Shown here: positions 55,587-64,000 of the stretch, in pieces
Layout: each line of letters starts with the position of its first letter
Position numbering within the stretch: the first letter of the stretch is position 1
DNA from: Pohlia nutans
Taxonomy: Eukaryota > Streptophyta > Bryopsida > Bryales > Mniaceae
DNA: 64,000 nucleotides
Direction: 5' to 3'
Assembly: GCA_022496805.1 (NCBI GenBank)
Contig: CM040099.1
Span: 5,954,501 to 6,018,500 of the forward strand
Position numbers and translations under genes: made by a program
The notes under the pieces: generated by a model
What the model was told of the DNA's origin: nothing
The model's input: only the letters and a program-made list of their open reading frames with translations
Databases searched by the model: none

Positions 55587-58500
55587 ATGTCCCCAAATGT
55601 ACAAAATATTGATTGTGGTTTTGTAAGTGTGACGGAGTGTGGATTTTTGAGTTTTAAGAGTATTAAAGATTTGGACCCTATTTGCAGAAGGGTCGTTAAA
55701 AAAGCAGAAAAGAAATTAAAAAAAGTGAAGGCATTATTGGATGATGAAAATATAAATGGTGTCTTTGAAGAAGAAGGCTTTGGAGATGATGTACTCCATG
55801 TTTTGAAGAAGTTGCAAGAAAGTGAGATCAATGGTGATATTTATGATGCTATAATTGAAGTTCATTCACGGGCATTATATGATGAAGTATTGAAGGCGGT
55901 TACAAGTTTTGATGTTTGTAACAGTTATGGATTGAAGCATGAAGTGATGGTACATACAAAGTATAAGACGGTGGCAAAGAAGGTTAAACCAGTAGCAACT
56001 CAGTTACCATCTGATACTGATGAGCATATCAAAGAAGCAGAGAAAGAACCTGGTTTGAGAGAAGCAAGAAATATTGGACACAAATTTACAAAAGAGACAC
56101 TCGCAAATATGAAGATTGGAGGGGGTGAATTCTTGACTGAACCAGAGAAGAAGAAGTTTCAAGACATGCTTCTCAAACATGGTAAAGCCTTTGCTTCTTC
56201 ATCAGATGAGATTGGGTGTGTGCATCCTTGTGTGGTTGCACCTATGGTGATTTTCACGGTACCACATGTGCCATGGGATTTGAAGCCTATACCAGTACCT
56301 CGGGCATTGCTTCCGAAATTGGTAGGGTTATTGAAAGAAAAGATGCAAATGGGTATACTTGAACCTTCTATGGCTCCGTATTCGAATCGTTGGTTTACTG
56401 TACCAAAGAAATCAGGAGCTTTGAGATTTATTCAAGATATGCAACCGGCTAATAAAGTGACAATCAGAAACAAAGGATCTGGACCTATTGTTGATGAAGT
56501 AGCTGAGGCATTTGCTGGGCATGCAATTTATTCTATAGGGGACTTGTACTCTGGTTATGATCAATTTCAGCTAGCCAATGAAAGTAGAGACTTGACAACC
56601 ATGAAGACTCCTCTTGGACTTGTACGAATGTGTACCTTGCCTCAAGGTGCTACTAATTCGGTAGCACACATGCAAAATGCTATGAATCAAATTTTACGAG
56701 AGTTCGTGCCTGAAAAGACTATACCTTTTGTTGATGATATTCCTATCAAAGGTTGCAAGGAGGATGATAAAAATTTGAGTGTCCAAGATGATGGTTGCAG
56801 AATATTTGTGAATGAGCATATTGATGATGTTTCCAATATTTTGAAGAGACTTGAAGAAGTAAACTTGACTCTTTCGATTGACAAGTCAAAATTTGGAGTT
56901 GATGAAATTTTGGTAGTTGGACATTTATGTGGGTGGTATGGAAGAAAACCTAATCCTGAGAAGGTTGATGCTATCGGGAGAATGAAAGCTTGTAGCACCA
57001 TTACTGAAGTAAGGAGGTTTTTGGGAGCATGTGTCTTTTATCAAATTTGGATACCACATTTTGCACATATGTCTGAACCTTTATACAAATTATTGAGAAA
57101 GAGGAACAAGTTTTCTTGGGAACATGATCAAGATTTAGCTATGGACGGGTTGAAAAATATTTTGAAGTCACCACCAATTCTAAAGCAAGTTGATTATGAA
57201 TGTGGAAGACCGGTGATTGTGACAGTTGACACTAGTCCAATAGCTATTGGTTGGGCTGTGGGACAAGATGATGCAGAAGGGAGACGATTTGCTATAAGAT
57301 TTGGGGCAAGAATTCTCACAGAGCGTCAAAGAGCATATCCACAAGTGAAGAGAGAACTATGGGGTGCACTTACTGCTCTTAAAGCAGATAGAAATTATTT
57401 GATAGGAGCAAATGTGGTGTTGGAGACCGATTGTTTGCCTTTACTTGGTATGATAGCAAATTGTTCTTCACCTGATATTGCGATGCTACGTTGGATAGCC
57501 TACATCAAATCACTTAATCCGGTATTGATACATATTGCTGGTAACAAGAATCCAGTGGCAGATATGTTATCAAGAGCCCGGTATTTTCACGAAGAAGAAA
57601 TGATGGCGTTTGAAGGGAGTGAAGAATTTTCTGATGAAGTATATATATCAATTACAAATGGAGAAAATTCAAGCGATGAAGTCTTGCCATTTAAAGCAGA
57701 ATTATATGAAGGAAGATTGAAAGATATTGGCTTTTATTTGAGCACTTTAAAGAGACATAAAGATTGGTCAGAGAAGACTTTCAAGGATATTAGACATCGT
57801 GCTTATGATTATCTTTTGCGAGATGGTTTTCTCTGGAAGAGGGCAAAAAGGGGTGATGGTATGCCATTGAGAGTAGTGGACGATTCTAAGACTAAAACCC
57901 AAGTTCTTAAAGAATTTCATGATACACTTTGGGCCGGTCATAGAGGAATTTGGGCCACTTATACTAAAATCAAAGAGCGTTATTGGTGGAAAGGATTATA
58001 TAAAGATGTTGAAGAATTTGTGGCTTCATGTGTTGTTTGTCAATTGCAATCTAAAGTGAGGTTTAGGGATGAACTACATCCCACTTATCCTCTTGCCATC
58101 CATTTTCAATGGATGATTGACTTAGTTGCAATGCCACTTGGACTTTGGGGTATGAAATATCTTGTTTTGGCAAGAGAAGAGCTCTCAAACTTTGTTGAAG
58201 GTAGAGCTCTTCGAACCAAAGCAACGGAGGGGATTTGCAAATTTATACTTGAAGATATTTTCAGTCGATATGGGAGCATTGGCAAGATGAGGGCTGACAG
58301 AGGAGAATTGGATGCAGCTGAAGCAAGAGAATTTTTCAACCGATACGGTGTGCAGTTAAGGCTAACAACTGCATATAATCCTGAGGCTAATGGAAAGATT
58401 GAGAGAGGTCATCCACCCATTGTTCAAGCATTGGTTAAGGCTTGCAAAGGGAAACTAAAGTTCTGGCCTAAGTTACTTCCATTTGCTGTATGGGCTGACA

Positions 58501-59096
58501 GAACTACCCATAGCACTGTTACTGGTTACATGCCTGTGGAGCTTATGTATGGACAAAAACCTTTAATGCCTGTTGAGGAGTCTATTCCTACATGGGTATT
58601 TTTGTCATGGGAAGATGGTATTACACGAGAAAAACTCTTAGAGCTCCGTATTAGACAGCTTGGAAAATTACCCGAGGATCAACAAATGGCATTAGAAAAA
58701 CTTAAAGCTGCGAGACTGAGCAATAAGGAGAGATTTGATAGAACTCATCGGTTGAGGACCAAAAATATTGAAGAAGGGGATTGGGTTTTAGTGTTTGATA
58801 GCACTTTGGAGCATCAACACAGTACACTGAGGAAGTTTGCTAAACGGTGGTTTGGACCTTATGTGGTAATAAAAGTGCATGATAACGCCACTTATTCACT
58901 TCGAGAATTAGATGGTACTCCCTGTAGGATACCAGTGGCGGGCAAACGGATCAAAGCTTTTCGACGGAGAGATGGAAGATTTAATGAAGAAGACTTAAAT
59001 GTAATATTGCCTGCATTGCAAGATCACGAAGTTGATGAAGATGAAGAAATTAATGAAGATCAACTCGGGAGTGAAGATGATCAAGAAGATGACTGA
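55587..59096 (+). CDS. pol: Unit 4 pol polyprotein
   Basis: Intact 1169 codons with two private changes: F718L (57740, T to G), between RNase H and the integrase zinc finger, and L968V (58488, T to G), just after the integrase catalytic core. Both are conservative and away from active-site residues. Confidence 0.92.
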   Translation: MSPNVQNIDCGFVSVTECGFLSFKSIKDLDPICRRVVKKAEKKLKKVKALLDDENINGVFEEEGFGDDVLHVLKKLQESEINGDIYDAIIEVHSRALYDEVLKAVTSFDVCNSYGLKHEVMVHTKYKTVAKKVKPVATQLPSDTDEHIKEAEKEPGLREARNIGHKFTKETLANMKIGGGEFLTEPEKKKFQDMLLKHGKAFASSSDEIGCVHPCVVAPMVIFTVPHVPWDLKPIPVPRALLPKLVGLLKEKMQMGILEPSMAPYSNRWFTVPKKSGALRFIQDMQPANKVTIRNKGSGPIVDEVAEAFAGHAIYSIGDLYSGYDQFQLANESRDLTTMKTPLGLVRMCTLPQGATNSVAHMQNAMNQILREFVPEKTIPFVDDIPIKGCKEDDKNLSVQDDGCRIFVNEHIDDVSNILKRLEEVNLTLSIDKSKFGVDEILVVGHLCGWYGRKPNPEKVDAIGRMKACSTITEVRRFLGACVFYQIWIPHFAHMSEPLYKLLRKRNKFSWEHDQDLAMDGLKNILKSPPILKQVDYECGRPVIVTVDTSPIAIGWAVGQDDAEGRRFAIRFGARILTERQRAYPQVKRELWGALTALKADRNYLIGANVVLETDCLPLLGMIANCSSPDIAMLRWIAYIKSLNPVLIHIAGNKNPVADMLSRARYFHEEEMMAFEGSEEFSDEVYISITNGENSSDEVLPFKAELYEGRLKDIGFYLSTLKRHKDWSEKTFKDIRHRAYDYLLRDGFLWKRAKRGDGMPLRVVDDSKTKTQVLKEFHDTLWAGHRGIWATYTKIKERYWWKGLYKDVEEFVASCVVCQLQSKVRFRDELHPTYPLAIHFQWMIDLVAMPLGLWGMKYLVLAREELSNFVEGRALRTKATEGICKFILEDIFSRYGSIGKMRADRGELDAAEAREFFNRYGVQLRLTTAYNPEANGKIERGHPPIVQALVKACKGKLKFWPKLLPFAVWADRTTHSTVTGYMPVELMYGQKPLMPVEESIPTWVFLSWEDGITREKLLELRIRQLGKLPEDQQMALEKLKAARLSNKERFDRTHRLRTKNIEEGDWVLVFDSTLEHQHSTLRKFAKRWFGPYVVIKVHDNATYSLRELDGTPCRIPVAGKRIKAFRRRDGRFNEEDLNVILPALQDHEVDEDEEINEDQLGSEDDQEDD

Positions 59097-59139
59097 GTTT
59101 GGCACATACCGGAGGATGTGCAGGTTTAGAGGGGGTGAA

Positions 59140-60474
59140 TGTCGCGATGCAAATGCGCATATAGTGTAAAAACTTATAGTATTGTTATTTTGATGAGTTT
59201 TAAGATATCTCATTTAAAGAAGAAATGAATAGGGAATATTTGAGAAAGATTATGAATTGATTCATAATCTCTACAAGGTTTTAATTGCCTTGTGTTTTGA
59301 CTAATAAGAGTCAAACTTTACATTTATCTTCTTAGAATGAGTTTTGATATTTAATTTGAGTTTTGATAGTTGTTGAAAAGAAAGGTGAAGATTGTTTTAC
59401 CTTTCTTTTAGTTTTTTGTGAGTTTATCATTAAAATAAGCGAATGGATAGAGGTATGGGAGACTTTTGGGTCACCCAATTAGTTTTAGGGTGCCCATGTG
59501 GCTAGGTATGGGCTAATGTGTTCCCCCTTGTGGCTTGATAAGGGGGGCCTTCTTCTCCCGAACCTCATTCTTCTTGTGTTCATGTTTTAGTTTTTTAGTT
59601 TTGTGCCGTGTGTTTGAGGACAAGTGACTTACTGTGTATAGCTCGGATTTCAATGAAATTTTGAGAGCACGTTCCTCTTCTTGTTGTGATTCCAATGGTG
59701 TGTGGCGCTTGTCATTTGGAGTTAGTATGAGAAAGTTATGCCTTGAGAAGTGAAAGAGGGTTTAGTGCCGTCGAAATTCAAAGGCAGTCGCTTTAAACTC
59801 TTGTAGAAATTTGTATAATGATCGATTAGTTTTGAAATTTTGTGAGCACATGTGTTATGTTGATAGCTTTCTAAAAAGCTATTAAACTCTTGTTTTGGAG
59901 TTAGGACGTGAAAGTTATGCTTGTAGAAGTTTGAGGGTGTGAAACTGCCGCTCAATATAGAAGTTCTATTTTTGACGAAGTATAGAAAACGGACAGTATG
60001 ATATTTTAAGCTAAGATTTACAGGCAACGTAGATGGTGATGTTAGCTTTCTAAAAAATTATGGCATCATGTATTTGGAGCTTTTATGAAGATGATATGCG
60101 TCCCGAAGTGGAGAGATGTACAGCTGCCGTGAATATTTGGAGTCTCAACTTCAGCACGCTATAAATATTGAATGGTAAATCATTTTCTCTTGAAATTTTT
60201 ACAGATTGTGTAGCTTTGTGTTAGCTTTCCAGAAAGTTATAGCACACTTGATTTGGAGCAAGTATGTGTCTGTGGCATTCATTTGAATGCTGACAGTGTT
60301 TTTAAAGGTTTAAGCCTTTACACGGTTTGCTATTTTGCAAAATAAAACATAGATTTGGGTTTTTAATGGTATAAACAATAAATTACACTATCATATTTCC
60401 CCATACCTTGAATTCAAACTAGTTGCAGCTAGAAACCCCGCGTTTTCCCAGAGCAAAACCCTCTCTACCCGACA
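59140..60474 (+). repeat. LTR 5, shared by units 4 and 5
   Basis: Same ends and length as LTRs 2-4. Confidence 0.93.
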
Positions 60475-60525
60475 TTTGGTGCTTCCACTGAGAGACGCTT
60501 TGGGGCAATTAGTTTTAGTTAAAGA

Positions 60526-63224
60526 ATGACGGGGGATCATGATGGGGCTTCCGGAGGGGGCCAAATGAATATGGAGAATATTTTGGGGGCATTGGCCCTG
60601 TATATGGAGCATCATAGAGCAAACTCTGGTGGGCATGAGGCTACCAAAGCATTGAAGGGTGTTGTGGACAAAATTGGGAGATTTGATGGGAAGAATATCA
60701 CAAACTTTTTGAGGGTATATGTTTGTGAAATGGAAGTGCATCAAGTATCTGAGGATCGTATGATGTTGACTTTTGACTTGGCTGTGGTTCCCGAAATTCG
60801 TGAGAGGGTGCAAGAAATTCGGGAAGATGTGTATGTGACTTCATGGGCCACATTTGATGAGAGATTGAGGGATGAGTATTTTGATGAAGATACGGAGAGG
60901 ATGACTAAGAGGTCTTTCCTTGATTGGGTGGAGCAACAACCCGGGAATGATATGGGCCCAAATGAGCTGCTCAGAGAATTTGAGAAGAAATATAATCAGT
61001 TGCCTTTAGCAGAAAGGCGCCTTCTTGATACAAGAAAGGCAGAGATGTTTTTGCAGGCAGCCGATGATGCATTAGAGGATAGACTCCTCTTGCTTCTTGG
61101 GGATAGGACCACTGAAGGTGGTTTTACTAATGATTGGAGGAGGGTGGAAGAAACGGTGACTCTTGTGGCCAAACAACGACGGGTGAGGTCTAGAGGTATT
61201 ATTTCACGGACTGATGCAAACCCCATGATGGTTCCAAGGGCTCCAAAATTATCATTGGCTCCTACAACTCTTGGTGAGACATCAAAAACAAGCAAGAGAG
61301 TTGAAGAAGACAGTATTGAAGAGCTTATCAAAGGTATCAGAGATTTGAGGGTGGAGATGAGTGAATTGAAGAAGGCACGAGGAACAAGTTCTTCTCAATC
61401 ATCAGATGGTGCAAAGTCATTTGTGAAGAGATGCATATGGTGTGATGTCATAGACCACACTCTTCGTGGTTGCACTGATTATGATGGTGCACTTAAAGAA
61501 GGTATAGTTTCTTTCAAGGATGGGAGGATTCGTGATGCATCCACTGACCTGCCTATGGACACTAATTTTGGCAAAGGTGGAATGAAGAAAATAATGGATG
61601 AGAAGAGGGGGAAGTCGAGTGCTTTGCGTGCTAAGGGAGTTGAGTCATATCATATTGAGGTGGACCATCATACTATTGAGGCCTCTTCTACTCCAGCAAG
61701 AGAGATTATGATCAGAGGAGCACAAGCTATCAGAAAGGCAACCGGTTGGGAGGATCCTGTTGATGCAGTTAGCATCAAAGCATTTTTGGGTGAGGTGCAA
61801 AATGACATTGAGAATCATGATGCATCTGTTGAAGTAAAACGGGGCAGACCTGCAGAAGAAGATGATGCTGATGAGCCAACATTAAAGAAGAAAAATCAAG
61901 GGCTTAAAGAGGCTGCAAAGGGTGATGGACCTGGTTTTCACACACGCCAAAGGCCTGAGAAATCACCTTCTATTAATCATCCTGGAGATGCACCACTTCC
62001 AGAGAAGATATGGGAAGATTCAAGCACCAGCAAGAAGGGCAAAGAGAAGGAAGATTCTGGCAAAGGTAAAACTAAAGGGCCAGCTTACAAGCTTCAATCT
62101 GATATCGAGACTTCTATTGACATGAAGGGGATATTGGAGGAGAGGATTTTGGATGCCAAGATTGAGTTTACATTGAGAGAGGCTCTTGGTATGCCAAGAA
62201 AGATTTTCACGACCTTATCATTGATGTTATCAAGAGAAAAAGGCAAATGACAGCTGAGACAGTTATGATGCATGCATTGGATACTCATATGACAGAGGAT
62301 GAGGAGATTGAAATCGGGCAAGTATTTAATATGATGTGTGATGCAAAGGGTGATGAAGAGAAGATTATGAACATGAATATCGAGGCATTGGAAGAGCAGA
62401 AAGATCAAACTGAAGAGATGAAGGATTATCTTACTGATGAAGAAGAAGATGATATTTTGAAGATGTTTGCTGCAGAGTGTATGATTGACATCAAAAGAGA
62501 TGTTACCAAAACTGAGCATTCTATTGAAGGTTTGAGCATGAAGGGATATGAGTTGATGGAAGTGAAGAGCTCAAAGAAAGAAGCCCATTCCATACTAACT
62601 CAAGATGAGGGAAAAGAAATGGTGGATGGAATGACTACTGAGGTGGCATATGAAGAAAGATTTGAGGTGGAGGCAAATGTCTTTGATTGTGGAATTGTTG
62701 ATGAAATTGATCGTGAAAGAGGAGGAAAGTTGAATTATTATCAACCATTTTGGGCAAGGGCCACTACGGAGACACGAGTGAGACTTGGTGAGTTGGATGA
62801 TTCTATCTTGGCACTTGTGGACCATGGCTCTGAAATAAATATCATGTCAAGGAGAATTTATGAGAAAGGCAAGTGGCCGATTGATACTCATCACGGTTGG
62901 GTCATGAGGGCTGCAAACAATGGAAGAGGAGAATTATATGGGGCTTGTCCGGCTGTATGTGCAAAAATTGGCGATGTTGAAGTTGAGCAAAACTTTTTTG
63001 TTCAAAACTATGGGACATATCCTATAATACTTGGACAACCATATATCACAGCAGCTAGAATGGAGACCAAGGTCTTGGACGATGGGTCTCATTATGCACG
63101 TATTCGGAGTCGTGATGGCAAGAGGTCTCTGCAATTTTTAACGGTGAGACCTGATCATGAAAGAAACAGAATCCAGCTTAGAGATGCACCTCTAAGATCT
63201 GGTGAAGACTTTCAGGATTTCTAA
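60526..63224 (+). pseudogene. gag-pro: Unit 5 gag-protease, broken by a 1-base deletion
   Basis: Identical in frame to unit 4 up to about codon 555, where one T of a TT pair is missing (at 62192/62193; the equivalent in unit 1 is 31424-31425). The frame shifts and ends at 62250 after 574 codons. The downstream part, including the protease, stays open in the original frame as a 325-codon ORF from an internal ATG at 62247-63224. The gag and zinc-knuckle region is intact, but protease and pol would be cut off from it. A sequencing error cannot be excluded. Confidence 0.85.
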
Positions 63225-63277
63225 AATGCACACGTGGAGTTCGGGGATCCACGGGTGCAGATGCATCTGAAATTACT

Positions 63278-64000
63278 ATGTCCCCAAATGTACAAAATAT
63301 TGATTGTGGTTTTGTAAGTGTGACGGAGTGTGGATTTTTGAGTTTTAAGAGTATTAAAGATTTGGACCCTATTTGCAGAAGGGTCGTTAAAAAAGCAGAA
63401 AAGAAATTAAAAAAAGTGAAGGCATTATTGGATGATGAAAATATAAATGGTGTCTTTGAAGAAGAAGGCTTTGGAGATGATGTACTCCATGTTTTGAAGA
63501 AGTTGCAAGAAAGTGAGATCAATGGTGATATTTATGATGCTATAATTGAAGTTCATTCACGGGCATTATATGATGAAGTATTGAAGGCGGTTACAAGTTT
63601 TGATGTTTGTAACAGTTATGGATTGAAGCATGAAGTGATGGTACATACAAAGTATAAGACGGTGGCAAAGAAGGTTAAACCAGTAGCAACTCAGTTACCA
63701 TCTGATACTGATGAGCATATCAAAGAAGCAGAGAAAGAACCTGGTTTGAGAGAAGCAAGAAATATTGGACACAAATTTACAAAAGAGACACTCGCAAATA
63801 TGAAGATTGGAGGGGGTGAATTCTTGACTGAACCAGAGAAGAAGAAGTTTCAAGACATGCTTCTCAAACATGGTAAAGCCTTTGCTTCTTCATCAGATGA
63901 GATTGGGTGTGTGCATCCTTGTGTGGTTGCACCTATGGTGATTTTCACGGTACCACATGTGCCATGGGATTTGAAGCCTATACCAGTACCTCGGGCATTG
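63278..64000 (+). CDS. pol: Unit 5 pol polyprotein, truncated by the window edge
   Basis: The first 241 codons of pol are present, up to the start of the RT domain. The sequence follows units 1-4. Whether this unit is the last of the array cannot be told from this window. Confidence 0.85.
   Translation, partial: MSPNVQNIDCGFVSVTECGFLSFKSIKDLDPICRRVVKKAEKKLKKVKALLDDENINGVFEEEGFGDDVLHVLKKLQESEINGDIYDAIIEVHSRALYDEVLKAVTSFDVCNSYGLKHEVMVHTKYKTVAKKVKPVATQLPSDTDEHIKEAEKEPGLREARNIGHKFTKETLANMKIGGGEFLTEPEKKKFQDMLLKHGKAFASSSDEIGCVHPCVVAPMVIFTVPHVPWDLKPIPVPRAL

Larger units (their letters stand above)
28372..64000 (+). mobile_element. Tandem array of a Ty3/gypsy LTR retrotransposon with shared LTRs
   Basis: Head-to-tail repeats of exactly 7692 bp: LTR (1335) plus internal region (6357). 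LTRs start at 28372, 36064, 43756, 51448 and 59140; internal regions start at 29707, 37399, 45091, 52783 and 60475, the last being cut by the window end. Each LTR serves as the 3' LTR of one unit and the 5' LTR of the next, so there are no target duplications or foreign DNA between units. Only isolated base differences were found between units, plus a single-base deletion in unit 5. The order gag, protease, RT, RNase H, integrase identifies Ty3/gypsy (Metaviridae). Integrase has a GPY/F module (G1090, P1091, Y1092) and an acidic tail but no recognisable chromodomain. Such arrays can come from unequal crossing-over between LTRs, or from integration or rolling amplification of one-LTR circles, whose length would be exactly one period. 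Confidence 0.93.

Noticed and set aside
28372..64000. CRISPR-like or satellite array interpretation of the periodic repeats
   Set aside because: The repeat is a 7692-bp coding retrotransposon unit with LTR, PBS and PPT, not short repeats with spacers.

Overview
This is eukaryotic nuclear DNA, almost certainly from a land plant. Three things show this: spliced genes with GT-AG introns, two conserved plant genes (TBCCD1-like and VID27/CYPRO4-like), and a very high load of plant-type transposable elements in AT-rich intergenic DNA. The moderate introns and the style of the Ty3/gypsy polyprotein fit a seedless plant (bryophyte, lycophyte or fern) better than a seed plant, but this is a weak inference.

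Layout. (1) 1-4.4 kb: mostly featureless AT-rich DNA with one intronless C3HC4 RING-finger gene (1330-1977). (2) 4.4-15.3 kb: a degenerate tandem-repeat landscape (unit about 370-390 bp) riddled with non-autonomous DNA transposons: a 412-bp element with a perfect 8-bp target duplication (7762-8173), a 99-bp hairpin (8952-9050), a 1.26-kb foldback (10222-11477), a 991-bp foldback with TA flanks (13270-14260) and a 523-bp TTAA-flanked element (14578-15100). (3) 15.6-16.4 kb: hairpin MITEs and a tandem duplication just upstream of a GC-rich promoter/5' UTR. (4) 16.4-22.2 kb: the TBCCD1-like gene on the + strand; nine coding exons can be joined into an unbroken 630-codon frame, with an intron in the 5' UTR. 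(5) 22.2-24.1 kb: a convergent intergenic gap with one terminal-inverted-repeat element. (6) 24.1-28.0 kb: the VID27-like gene on the - strand; six coding exons give 625 codons, again with a 5' UTR intron.

(7) 28372-64000, more than half of the window, is a head-to-tail tandem array of one Ty3/gypsy LTR retrotransposon. The period is exactly 7692 bp: one 1335-bp LTR plus 6357 bp of internal DNA. Neighbouring units share an LTR (LTR-int-LTR-int...). Five LTRs, four complete internal regions and a fifth truncated by the window edge are visible. Each internal region has a primer-binding site, a 899-codon gag-protease ORF, a 1169-codon RT-RNaseH-integrase ORF in the -1 frame, and a polypurine tract. 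Few base differences were found between units. One unit carries a 1-base deletion that breaks gag. The array starts inside a TTAA-flanked MITE about 0.3-0.4 kb upstream of the VID27 5' UTR.

The most notable points are the shared-LTR array, the mosaic distribution of variants among its units, a hidden 179-bp tandem repeat inside the LTR, a candidate -1 frameshift signal with a downstream stem-loop between gag-pro and pol, and several nested foldback elements. No tRNA, rRNA, CRISPR or bacterial-type operon was seen.
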